DNA from: Verrucomicrobiota bacterium | GTDB lineage: Bacteria; Verrucomicrobiota; Kiritimatiellia; JAAZAB01 | Length of the DNA: 11,437 bases | Assembly: GCA_018896395.1 (NCBI GenBank) | Contig: JAHIMN010000202.1 | Coordinates: 1 to 11,437 of the forward strand | Reading direction: 5' to 3' | In this document: positions 1-6,192 of the stretch, piece after piece | Numbering within the stretch: the first letter of the stretch is position 1 | Layout: each line of letters begins with the position of its first letter | Translations under genes and position numbers: made by a program | Notes under the pieces: generated by a model | The model's database searches: none | What the model was told of the DNA's origin: nothing | Seen by the model: the letters and a program-made list of their open reading frames with translations, nothing else

Positions 1-1851
1 AATGCTGGTGGGCGGGTCCCTCATATTCCGGAATCCCATCTCTTTGGCCGTGCGGGGCAGAACCTGCATAAGCCCGCGCGCGCCCGATGGCGAGACCACG
101 TTCGGGTCGAACCGGCTTTCCTGGTACATCTGCGCCACGATCAGGCGCCAGTCGAAATTATACATGTCCGCGAAACGGCGCACCAGGGGATCATAAGGAG
201 AAATGCTGCCATCCGGATAAAGGCGCGCTTGCGCCTGCACGGCTTTCCGGATTTTAGCGGGGCTTTTGAAATATAAGTTATAGGTTATATTGTAAAACGT
301 GCCCCGATATTCCTTTTTCCAGAATGCATTGATGGCCTGGAGCAATTGCTTGTCCTGCGCGCGCGCGACCCAGCCTTCCGGCTGAGGCGCGCCCAGGGTC
401 AGAATGCCCTTGACGCCGTCGAGCCAGCCAAATGCCAGGGCCAATACCTGGTCATCCACCACCGTCAAATCAATTTTGCCTTCGGCCACCCATTCGAGCA
501 AGTCGTCAGGTTGAGCGCCGGCAGGCGCCGCCCGGCGGTTAACCTTGATGCCCTGGCCTCGCAGATTGCCCAGCAGGGTCCACGGGTACGAGGATCGCGG
601 TAAAACGATTTCGCGCCCTGCCAAGTCCTGGACAGTTTTAATGCGGCGCTCGGTAGTGCGGGCCACGACTGTTTCCGCCGCGTAATTATACGGCACGGAA
701 AATTCAACGCCCAGGGCCCGGCGCTCGTCGGTAATGGTCAGAAAAGCGGCGATGAAGTCGCCGCGCCCGGCCAATAACATGGGAATCAGGGCGTCATAAT
801 CGCTTGCCACAATCACTTCCAACTGCAGGCCGTTTTGCTTGGCGAACCGGCGGGCCATCTCGTATTCGAATCCCTTGAGATCGCCTTTCCAGAGAAAATA
901 CGTGGCGGCCGTATTGACCGTGATCATGCGCAGGATTTTACGCTTCTTAATTCCCGGCCAGTCATTCCGATAGACGGGGGTATTACGCGTGGCCAGCGGC
1001 GCTTGTTTTAAATAGCTGTTGAGCGCGGCCAGCAACTGCGCGTTCCTGGGGCGTGCGCCCCAGACCATGTCGCGCTCGATGCCCAGGTCGAGTACCGGCT
1101 TGAAGTCGGAGCGGTATTGCCGCGCAATGCCCAGCGTATAACTGTCGGCCAGGATCAGATCAAGTCGGCCGGCCGCGAGGCGGTCCAGGATGGCATCGGC
1201 GGATAACTTCTCCGACAGAACCTGCAGGCGGATCTCCGGATAGCGCCGGTTCAGCGCCTGGGCGGTTTCCCATTGGGCCGTGTCCTTCTGCACGGCGAGC
1301 GTATGTCCTTTCAAGTCCGTGATGCGCGTCAGCACAGAGGCACCCAGGCGGCCGGCAATCAGTTCGCGGTAAGAAAAGAGCGGGGCCGAAAAGGCGAGTT
1401 TCTTTTTCAGGGTCTCTGTGGGCGTCAGATAACTGGCGATGAGATCACCTTTGCCGGCCAGCAGGGCGGGGACCAGGTCGGCGCGGGTTTCAACGAAGAC
1501 CGCGGCCGGGCGCACACCGATGGTGGCGCAGAATGCGGTGGCCAGTTCCACTTCCCGGTTGGGCGGATCCCCCGCGCGGGGGAGATACCCCTCATCCTGC
1601 CGCAGAAGCAGGAACCGCAGACAGCCGCGTTTCTGCAGGGCGGCCAGGTCGCCGGTTTCGATATAATCAATGACCGGCGCCGCGCTCTCTTCGGCGGTCG
1701 TGGCCCCCGGCGTTGTCTCCGGCGCAGGAGAACCCGGTTCGAGCGCGCGCGTCGTCAGCCGGCGATGTTGCCAGTCGAAAACCAGCAACACCGCCGCGGC
1801 AAGCCCAATGAGTGCCATCCCGAGCGCCAGACGTTTAAGAACGTATCCCAT
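1..1851 (-). CDS. MltF-like lytic murein transglycosylase with two tandem solute-binding domains (3' end cut by window)
   Basis: 617 residues are visible, open to the window edge. Residues 7-25 are hydrophobic (signal anchor), followed by a Pro/Thr/Ala-rich linker to about 60. Residues 72-285 and 305-515 each look like a bacterial family-3 solute-binding domain; both carry the 'LL-AG-(K/R)GD-IA' and 'LT-T' segments typical of that fold. A lytic transglycosylase (SLT) domain starts near 553, with the probable catalytic Glu578 in QESRFDP and the SGARGLMQVLP motif at 589-599. Family members cleave peptidoglycan in the periplasm. E. coli MltF has one binding domain before the SLT domain, so the duplication is unusual. 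The start at 1851 is preceded by TAGGA, and an in-frame stop lies just upstream. It follows hdeD by 58 nt. Family assignment is firm; the ligand of the binding domains is unknown. Confidence 0.9.
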   Translation of the reverse strand, partial: MGYVLKRLALGMALIGLAAAVLLVFDWQHRRLTTRALEPGSPAPETTPGATTAEESAAPVIDYIETGDLAALQKRGCLRFLLLRQDEGYLPRAGDPPNREVELATAFCATIGVRPAAVFVETRADLVPALLAGKGDLIASYLTPTETLKKKLAFSAPLFSYRELIAGRLGASVLTRITDLKGHTLAVQKDTAQWETAQALNRRYPEIRLQVLSEKLSADAILDRLAAGRLDLILADSYTLGIARQYRSDFKPVLDLGIERDMVWGARPRNAQLLAALNSYLKQAPLATRNTPVYRNDWPGIKKRKILRMITVNTAATYFLWKGDLKGFEYEMARRFAKQNGLQLEVIVASDYDALIPMLLAGRGDFIAAFLTITDERRALGVEFSVPYNYAAETVVARTTERRIKTVQDLAGREIVLPRSSYPWTLLGNLRGQGIKVNRRAAPAGAQPDDLLEWVAEGKIDLTVVDDQVLALAFGWLDGVKGILTLGAPQPEGWVARAQDKQLLQAINAFWKKEYRGTFYNITYNLYFKSPAKIRKAVQAQARLYPDGSISPYDPLVRRFADMYNFDWRLIVAQMYQESRFDPNVVSPSGARGLMQVLPRTAKEMGFRNMRDPPTSI

Positions 1852-1859
1852 GTACGGTC

Positions 1860-1901
1860 CTATTCATCGTCCACACCCATCCGGCGCAATGGCGCGTCCA
1901 T
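1860..1901 (-). CDS. Possible 13-codon leader ORF ahead of the MltF-like gene
   Basis: A short ATG ORF (MDAPLRRMGVDDE) has a good Shine-Dalgarno sequence, AAAGGA, five bases before its start. It ends eight bases before the MltF-like start codon, in a different frame. It begins just after the hdeD stop. The arrangement would suit translational coupling or a leader peptide, but an ORF this short can easily arise by chance and I recognise no homology. Confidence 0.25.
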   Translation of the reverse strand: MDAPLRRMGVDDE

Positions 1902-1909
1902 GTCGTCCT

Positions 1910-2485
1910 TTACGCCGTTTGCGCCAGCTTACGCAAGCCGAAGGCCAGAATAATCATATTGATGGCCAGCACCACGGCGATGACGCCGACGATTTGTATC
2001 AGCACCATGGCCGAAACGATCGGCGATGCGATCAGGATGCTGGCAAAAATAATCCCAATGATACCTTCCACGAGAAGCAACCATTTGTGATTGCTCGTCT
2101 TCCACAGGCGCATAGCCGTCGCGATGCGCATGATGCCTGTGACCAGGACAAAGAAAGCCATAAAATATATCACGAAGGCCTCGGCTACGAACGTACTCAG
2201 CAACGGACTGCTGAAAATGGCGATACCCGCCAGGATATAGAATATACCGCCCAGGAGGGACAGCCACCGGGAACCGCCGGTGAATCCCGTGATGGCGCCA
2301 AGGATCAGGAGCACGCCATCCAGAAGGAAAAACACGCCCATCACCTGCACGATTCCGATCAGCATGCAAGCGGGTTTGAAAAAGGCAAACAGGCCGAGAA
2401 TGATGGCCAGAATGCCGCGCAAGAGCATGACCCACCAAGCTCCGTGCAGAATCTCTTGAATCACGCCGCCTTCTACTGTTGTCAT
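1910..2485 (-). CDS. HdeD-family (DUF308) six-helix membrane protein
   Basis: 191 residues, almost entirely hydrophobic, with about six predicted membrane helices (near 16-36, 41-63, 73-92, 101-120, 135-154 and 160-184). The two three-helix halves and the short G/S-rich loop around GFTGGSRW match the HdeD/DUF308 family. E. coli HdeD is an inner-membrane protein linked to acid resistance at high cell density; the biochemical role of distant members is not established. I chose the ATG at 2485 over the longer frame to 2536 because AAAGGGG lies seven bases upstream and the family normally begins shortly before the first helix. The gene lies 309 bp downstream of arsM and 58 nt upstream of the MltF-like gene, so it may share a transcript with the latter. 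Confidence 0.85.
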   Translation of the reverse strand: MTTVEGGVIQEILHGAWWVMLLRGILAIILGLFAFFKPACMLIGIVQVMGVFFLLDGVLLILGAITGFTGGSRWLSLLGGIFYILAGIAIFSSPLLSTFVAEAFVIYFMAFFVLVTGIMRIATAMRLWKTSNHKWLLLVEGIIGIIFASILIASPIVSAMVLIQIVGVIAVVLAINMIILAFGLRKLAQTA

Positions 2486-2492
2486 GATGTGT

Positions 2493-2499
2493 CCCCTTT
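2493..2499 (-). promoter_or_regulatory. Ribosome binding site of the HdeD-family gene
   Basis: On the minus strand this reads AAAGGGG, seven bases before the ATG at 2485. It decides the start against the upstream in-frame ATG at 2536. Confidence 0.6.
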
Positions 2500-2680
2500 C
2501 TTGTTGTTTGAGCCGGGGCTGACAAGATCGAAGCACCAGCCATTTTGCATGGCGATATTCTACACGATCGTGAAGGAATATTCATTACATATTTTCGCGC
2601 GTCAATTTCAGACTTGCACGACCAATCAGACGGTTGGCCCCCTTCGGGCGAATGCCTTGGTCAGCGCGGCGGACGCCTAT

Positions 2681-2715
2681 CCCGGATATTTCACGCCAAG
2701 CGTGGAATCTCCGGG
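2681..2715. repeat. Imperfect hairpin downstream of arsM
   Basis: Two 16-base arms beginning CCCGGA and ending TCCGGG fold around a CAA loop, with 14 of 16 positions complementary. It lies 80-114 bp past the arsM stop. Neither strand has a T-run after the stem, so it is not a standard intrinsic terminator; it may act in mRNA 3'-end protection or be a relic of a repeat element. Confidence 0.45.
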
Positions 2716-2794
2716 TTAAAAATCTGTCCGAGGTTACGGTCAACAGCCTGCTCGCCTGGGCGACGGAGCCTGGCAGGCCATGGCCCATCTCAAT

Positions 2795-3565
2795 CTATTT
2801 CCTGGCTTCGATGAATGCCGAACAGATGTAATTTTCGACGCCGGTTCCCGGATCCCAATCCTTAATAAACACGCGGCTGGCTTCATTGAGCGCGATGCGC
2901 ACATCGGCGAAGCCGGCCTTGCGCAACATGGTTTCGAGCGCCTGGACCGTGACACTGCCGGAAATGCATGCCGAGAGATGCTTGGCGCCTTCCCAGCGAG
3001 TGCCCGTGAAGGGCTTGATCTGCACCACGTCCGCAATAGCCAGGTGCCCGCCGGGGCGCAGCACGCGGTAGGATTCGTCGAAGACCTGCTGCTTTTCCGG
3101 GGAGAGATTGATCACGCAGTTTGACATGATTACGTCCACGGAATTGTCGGCCACGGGCAGGTGCTCGATTTCGCCCAGCCGGAACTCGACATTCGCGCGC
3201 TTACCGATGTTGGCGCGGGCTTTGCGCAGCATTTCCGGCGTCATGTCCACCCCGATTACGTGGCCGGTAGGTCCCACCGCCTGCACAGCGATAAAGCAAT
3301 CCATTCCGGCCCCACTGCCGAGATCGAGCACGGTCTCACCCGCCTTCAATAGCGCCATGGCCACGGGATTGCCGCAACCGAGCCCCAAGTTGACGTTTTC
3401 GGGAAGCGTACCGAGCTGTTCCTCGCTGTAGCCGAGCCGCCGCGCCGTCGCGCGGAGGTCCGCCGGCGGCGCGCCAGCCTCGCAACATTTCGATTCGCCG
3501 CCGGAGGCACAGCACGGCACCTGTCCTCCGGTTTCGGCCACGCGGCCGTAGTGTTCTTGAACCAT
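2795..3565 (-). CDS. arsM: Arsenite S-adenosylmethionine methyltransferase
   Basis: 256 residues. It methylates trivalent arsenic using SAM, giving methylated arsenicals. The SAM-binding motif I is DLGSGAGMDC at 81-90, with GVDM at 105-108 as the acidic loop. The arsenic-binding cysteines of ArsM/AS3MT are recognisable as Cys64 (GLGCGNP), Cys150 (SNCVINLSP) and Cys200 (SACISGS). Two further pairs, Cys18-Cys19 and Cys27-Cys28, sit in the N-terminal tail, as in many bacterial ArsM proteins. The ATG at 3565 is the only usual start in the open frame, although its ribosome binding site is weak. It follows acr3 by 43 nt and so is probably cotranscribed, with detoxification by methylation following reduction and export. 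Identification is confident. Confidence 0.95.
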   Translation of the reverse strand: MVQEHYGRVAETGGQVPCCASGGESKCCEAGAPPADLRATARRLGYSEEQLGTLPENVNLGLGCGNPVAMALLKAGETVLDLGSGAGMDCFIAVQAVGPTGHVIGVDMTPEMLRKARANIGKRANVEFRLGEIEHLPVADNSVDVIMSNCVINLSPEKQQVFDESYRVLRPGGHLAIADVVQIKPFTGTRWEGAKHLSACISGSVTVQALETMLRKAGFADVRIALNEASRVFIKDWDPGTGVENYICSAFIEARK

Positions 3566-3608
3566 CCGGCGCGTTTGTTCTGTGCTTTTCGTGTTTTTCT
3601 TAATGCGA

Positions 3609-4781
3609 TTATCCTTTATTCGGGAACCAATGTTGAGTTCTCAGACAAATTTTCACCAGCCACAGCATCACCGGAACCTCGATCAAAACCCCGACCACCG
3701 TGGCCAGGGCCGCGCCCGACGAAAGCCCGAAGAGCATCGTCGCCGTGGCGATGGCCACCTCGAAATGATTCGAGGCCCCGATTATCGCGGCGGGGGCCGC
3801 GTCGCGGTAAGGCAACTTCAACAGTTTAGCCCAACCGTAGCCCAGCCAAAAAATCAGCATGGTCTGAATGAACAGCGGGATGGCAATCCAGAGGATCGTC
3901 AGCGGGTTGGAGAGGATCATCTTGCCCTTGAAGCTGAACAGCAACACCAGCGTGGTCAGCAGGGCCATGATCGTGATGGGCGTGAGCACGTGCAGGAATT
4001 TTTCCGTGAACCACCGCTCGCCCTTGGCCGCGATGATCCATTTGCGGGACAGGTAGCCGGCAACCAGCGGCAAGGCCACGTAAATGACGATGGACAGCAG
4101 CAGGGCCTGCCAGGGAACGGGCAGTCGGCCAACCCCCAGCAGGAAACCGCCCAGCAGTCCGTACAGCACCAGCATGGACAGGGAATTGATGGCCACCATG
4201 ATCAGGGTCAGGCCATCATTGCCCCGCGCCAGGTAGCCCCACACCAGCACCATTGCAGTGCAGGGAGCGATGCCGAGTAGAATGCAACCGGCAAAATAAC
4301 TGCGCCACAGCGGAACCTGCAGCATTTTGACCCCTTCGTGCAGGACCACCGTCCCTGACCCATGCGTGGCGCCCAGGGCGAGGTCAAGTCCAAACGGCAT
4401 TTTCACCAAATCGGTCGCCTCAGTGCCGATAAAGCCCCGGAACAGAACTCCCAGGAACAGCAGGGCGATGGCATACATCGTGAAGGGCTTGATCGCCCAA
4501 TTCAAAAACAGAGTCAGCCAAACCGGTTTGCCGCTCTTGCCGGCTTTCACGACCGACGCGAAGTCGATCTTCACCATGATGGGATACATCATAAAAAAGA
4601 GGCAGATGGCGATCGGGATGGATACCACCGGCGCACCATTCACATGGACGGACAGTCCATCGAGATACTTCGCCACGCCCGGCGCCACTTTGCCAAGCAC
4701 AATGCCGCCCACGATACAGAGCGCCACCCAGACGGTCAGGTAACGCTCAAACACATTCGTCAGTTTGCGCGTTTCTTGCAT
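3609..4781 (-). CDS. acr3: Acr3 arsenite efflux permease
   Basis: 390 residues with about ten membrane helices. It exports arsenite across the inner membrane. The Acr3 signatures are present: Cys174 in GIAPCTAMVLVW (helix 5) and Glu341 in GASNHFEVAIA, the two residues known to be essential in the family. The N-terminal segment FFMMYPIMVKIDF is also typical. Between helices 4 and 5 (about 114-161) there is a loop roughly 30 residues longer than in Acr3 proteins I know, containing HGSGTVVLHEG. The frame stays open up to 4934, but the ATG at 4781 is chosen because GGAGGA stands four bases before it and the extra N-terminal residues are read out of a REP element. It lies between RAYT and arsM in the ars cluster. 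Confidence 0.95.
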   Translation of the reverse strand: MQETRKLTNVFERYLTVWVALCIVGGIVLGKVAPGVAKYLDGLSVHVNGAPVVSIPIAICLFFMMYPIMVKIDFASVVKAGKSGKPVWLTLFLNWAIKPFTMYAIALLFLGVLFRGFIGTEATDLVKMPFGLDLALGATHGSGTVVLHEGVKMLQVPLWRSYFAGCILLGIAPCTAMVLVWGYLARGNDGLTLIMVAINSLSMLVLYGLLGGFLLGVGRLPVPWQALLLSIVIYVALPLVAGYLSRKWIIAAKGERWFTEKFLHVLTPITIMALLTTLVLLFSFKGKMILSNPLTILWIAIPLFIQTMLIFWLGYGWAKLLKLPYRDAAPAAIIGASNHFEVAIATATMLFGLSSGAALATVVGVLIEVPVMLWLVKICLRTQHWFPNKG

Positions 4782-4784
4782 GGT

Positions 4785-4790
4785 TCCTCC
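4785..4790 (-). promoter_or_regulatory. Ribosome binding site of acr3
   Basis: GGAGGA on the minus strand, four bases before the ATG at 4781. It is the strongest Shine-Dalgarno match near this gene and supports the short start over the in-frame ATGs at 4853 and 4934, the first of which lies at the edge of a REP arm. Confidence 0.7.
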
Positions 4791-4805
4791 ATCCAGTTTT
4801 TCTTT

Positions 4806-4881
4806 CGGCTCACCCGGAGGGGTCGCTCCAGCAATTTTTTTGTCGTATTTCATGGTAGGGCGAGGCGTCCCTGCCGAGCCG
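4806..4881. repeat. REP pair downstream of RAYT (degenerate copy plus intact copy)
   Basis: The intact copy at 4853-4881 (plus strand) has the foot GTAG at 4855-4858, outer arms GGC/GCC, GA facing GA, and inner arms GGC/GCC around GTCCCT. The inverted partner at 4806-4830 keeps the GAGCC side and a CCC/GGG inner stem, but its foot and outer arm are degraded. The pair lies in the leader of acr3. Confidence 0.7.
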
Positions 4882-4888
4882 GCTTCAT

Positions 4889-5359
4889 TCAAGTCTGTTC
4901 GATCATACGAATTCGATCCATAACAAAAGGCCATTCCTCCGTCGTTTGCACCAGGCCCTTCCGGACCGGATTCATGCGCACGTAATGTGTTTTCTCTTCA
5001 TATTCCTTGTCGTTCCGCAACCGATGTTCAAAGAAATCGGATTGCCAGTTAATACTGAGCTTGGCCGCCTGATAGCTCTTCCAGGCTCTCACGATGGGTC
5101 TGACGCCTCGCTGCAGATCAAACGTGGCAATGAAGTGCAGATGATCGGGCATGATCATCATCAGCCACATATACCAGCGGCCAATTTGTTCGTAGAAGGT
5201 GGCGCTCTCCAGCAGTGCTGTGGCGGTCGGCTCTCGGCAAAGGATGTCGGCATCTCTTTTCTCGCAATTGATGGTGATGAAGTGCCTTGTGCCCAGTTGA
5301 ACCCAGGGCGGGATCTCGTGAGGAAGCTTTTTTCGTTGCGGAAGCGTTTCTCTATTCAT
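4889..5359 (-). CDS. REP-associated tyrosine transposase (RAYT, Y1_Tnp/IS200-like family)
   Basis: 156 residues. RAYTs are single-strand nucleases that cut and join DNA at REP sequences. The HUH metal-binding motif is His73-Leu74-His75 in MPDHLHFI, preceded by the beta strand RHFITINC (25-32). The C-terminal half has WQSDFFEHRLRNDKEY and YVRMNPVRKGLV; Tyr126 in the latter is the likely nucleophile by position in the family (inference). The length is normal and no frameshift is seen, so it could be active. The frame remains open to 5473, but the first 38 residues would be translated REP sequence; the ATG at 5359 is therefore preferred, despite a weak ribosome binding site (AGAAAG). It sits between arsC and acr3 in the same orientation, so it would be cotranscribed with them. 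Confidence 0.9.
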   Translation of the reverse strand: MNRETLPQRKKLPHEIPPWVQLGTRHFITINCEKRDADILCREPTATALLESATFYEQIGRWYMWLMMIMPDHLHFIATFDLQRGVRPIVRAWKSYQAAKLSINWQSDFFEHRLRNDKEYEEKTHYVRMNPVRKGLVQTTEEWPFVMDRIRMIEQT

Positions 5360-5377
5360 GGTTTCTTTCTGCCGGTT

Positions 5378-5452
5378 CGGCTCAGCCGGAGACTTCGCCC
5401 TACCAGTTTCTTGCCATCTTATCTGGTAGGGCGAGGCGTCCTTGCCGAGCCG
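5378..5452. repeat. REP pair just upstream of RAYT
   Basis: Two inverted hairpin units separated by 16 bases. Copy 5378-5406 (minus-strand reading) has foot GTAG, arms GGC/GCC, GA facing GA, and inner arms AGTC/GGCT around TCC. Copy 5423-5452 (plus-strand reading) has foot GTAG at 5426-5429, the same outer arms and GA/GA, and inner arms GGC/GCC around GTCCTT. The two could also pair with each other into one long cruciform with arms of about 29 bases. Confidence 0.8.
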
Positions 5453-5465
5453 TGTCTTTTCCGGA

Positions 5466-5493
5466 CGGCTCACCGTGGACGGTTCGCCCTACC
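5466..5493 (-). repeat. Single REP copy overlapping the arsC stop codon
   Basis: Read on the minus strand: foot GTAG, outer arms GGC/GCC, GA facing GA, and a perfect five-base inner stem ACCGT/ACGGT closed by CC. The TAG of the foot (5489-5491) is the arsC stop codon. It starts 13 bases beyond the neighbouring REP pair. Confidence 0.8.
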
Positions 5494-5923
5494 GGACCAG
5501 ATCCGCCGGCAGTCCCTTCACAAAATCACGTATTTCGTCCCGTACGCGCCGATAACAATCCAGCGCTTCTTTTTCATTCCTCGCCGTGCGCGCCAGGCGG
5601 GGCGGATCATCAAACCCCACATGCACCACTTTAGTCTTGCCAGGAAACAAGGGGCAGGACTCGTATGCATTGTCACAAACCGTCACCGCGTAGTCGAACG
5701 TGACCCCGTTCAACTCGTCAACGTGCTTTGACCGCTGGCGCGAAATATCCACGCCCGCCTCGGCCATGACCTTGACCGCGTTCGGGTTCATTCCGTGGGT
5801 CTCGATTCCCGCCGAAAACGCCTCGATCACGTCACCCTTCAGCGCCCGCGCCCAGCCCTCGGCCATCTGGCTCCGGCAGGAGTTGCCGGTACACAGAAAC
5901 AGAATTTTCAGACGTTGTTCCAT
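5489..5923 (-). CDS. arsC: Thioredoxin-coupled arsenate reductase ArsC (low-molecular-weight phosphatase fold)
   Basis: 144 residues. It reduces arsenate to arsenite in the cytoplasm. The N-terminal CX5R loop is CTGNSCR with Cys11 as nucleophile and Arg17. The two relay cysteines are Cys83 and Cys90 in VCDNAYESC, matching the Cys10/Cys82/Cys89 set of the Staphylococcus pI258 enzyme, with regeneration expected through thioredoxin. The catalytic Asp loop is GFDDPP (103-108). The ATG at 5923 is chosen because the protein then begins just before the first beta strand and GGAGA lies upstream; the longer frame to 6079 reads through repeat DNA. Its stop codon lies in a REP foot. Arsenite made here would be the substrate of the downstream acr3 and arsM products. 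Confidence 0.96.
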   Translation of the reverse strand: MEQRLKILFLCTGNSCRSQMAEGWARALKGDVIEAFSAGIETHGMNPNAVKVMAEAGVDISRQRSKHVDELNGVTFDYAVTVCDNAYESCPLFPGKTKVVHVGFDDPPRLARTARNEKEALDCYRRVRDEIRDFVKGLPADLVR

Positions 5924-5941
5924 CTTCTCCGCACCTCTTAC

Positions 5942-6027
5942 GTAGGGGCGCATGCCAAATGGCGCGACCACGCGGGACGCGTGGCAGGCGCGAGGTTTAC
6001 CACGCCAAAGGCGTGGTCGCGCCCTAC
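5942..6027. repeat. GTAG-bounded double-hairpin repeat upstream of arsC
   Basis: The element begins with GTAG on the plus strand (5942-5945) and ends with GTAG on the minus strand (6027-6024), so the feet face outward. From the right end, GGCGCGA pairs with TCGCGCC, and inside it CCACGCC/GGCGTGG closes a TTT loop, with a six-base internal loop. The left half contains a second stem, CCACGC/GCGTGG, around GGGAC. It lies 19-104 bp upstream of the arsC start, within the likely 5' leader. Confidence 0.65.
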
Positions 6028-6037
6028 GACGGCAACA

Positions 6038-6061
6038 GTAGGGCTTCAGCTTGCTGAGGCC
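6038..6061 (+). repeat. Small GTAG-footed hairpin
   Basis: GTAG at 6038-6041 is followed by a nine-pair stem GGCTTCAGC/GCTGAGGCC (one T.G wobble) with a TT loop. It has the same foot as the REPs around RAYT but a different stem, and lies 10 bp from the 5942-6027 element. Confidence 0.55.
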
Positions 6062-6062
6062 A

Positions 6063-6143
6063 TTATCTCCCGCCCCCATAACCCTTCATCTTCTCCTGAT
6101 CCTTCAGCATCTTGCCGGTCTTAGTAGCGAGGTTCTCGAACAC
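6063..6143 (-). pseudogene. 26-codon ORF, possibly the tail of a lost gene
   Basis: Between amrS and arsC there is an open frame from a GTG at 6143 to TAA at 6063, giving a Lys-rich peptide that ends KMKGYGGGR. An in-frame TGA lies two codons before the GTG. The composition (NLATKTGKMLKDQEKMK) looks like the C-terminal tail of a real protein rather than random GC-rich sequence, but there is no convincing ribosome binding site and I cannot name a family. It could be the remnant of an ars-operon gene removed by deletion, or chance. Confidence 0.25.
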
Positions 6144-6192
6144 CCGGCTTCACACACGCGCCGTCCTGCTTTCTCGCCAGCGCAAGTTCGGC

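Larger units (their letters stand above)
2486..2794. other. Intergenic region between arsM and the HdeD-family gene
   Basis: 309 bp with no credible gene. It holds the ribosome binding site of the HdeD-family gene, a perfect 10-bp palindrome CACGATCGTG at 2563-2572 (78 bp upstream of that start), and a long imperfect hairpin at 2681-2715. AT-rich sequence around 2575-2605 could contain a promoter for the HdeD-family gene, but I could not place a convincing -35/-10 pair. Confidence 0.5.
4806..5493 (-). mobile_element. REP-RAYT unit inserted between arsC and acr3
   Basis: A REP-associated tyrosine transposase gene (4889-5359) is bracketed by paired REP hairpins at 4806-4881 and 5378-5452, plus a single copy at 5466-5493. 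Both pairs have the same orientation and design: a variable-stem copy, a 16-22 base spacer, then an inverted GGC-stem copy with the GTAG feet facing each other. This matches the 'REPtron' arrangement known from enterobacteria and pseudomonads. The unit fills essentially the whole gap between arsC and acr3. I see no target-site duplication and do not know the exact ends. Confidence 0.75.

Noticed and set aside
1273..1953. 226-codon plus-strand open frame
   Set aside because: Antisense to the binding-domain part of the MltF-like gene; no recognisable domain and atypical composition.
2563..2572. CACGATCGTG palindrome as an operator
   Set aside because: A 10-bp palindrome in a GC-rich genome is weak evidence, and no regulator or promoter could be tied to it.
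1670..2719. 349-codon plus-strand open frame
   Set aside because: It runs antisense across both the MltF-like and HdeD-family genes and through the gap between and after them; no recognisable domain.
3582..4280. 232-codon plus-strand open frame rich in Gln, His and Arg
   Set aside because: It is antisense to acr3, whose membrane protein signature is unmistakable, and its composition is that of a mirror of hydrophobic codons.
4782..4934. N-terminal extension of acr3
   Set aside because: The extension is encoded by REP DNA, whereas a strong GGAGGA directly precedes the ATG at 4781.
5360..5473. N-terminal extension of RAYT
   Set aside because: Its 38 codons are the translated REP pair; the family begins at about the ATG at 5359.
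4806..5493. Short repeats as a possible CRISPR array
   Set aside because: Copies alternate in orientation, are unevenly spaced and are hairpin-forming REPs; no regular spacers and no cas genes.
5924..6079. N-terminal extension of arsC
   Set aside because: It is translated from repeat DNA, and the phosphatase-fold family begins a few residues before the CX5R loop.
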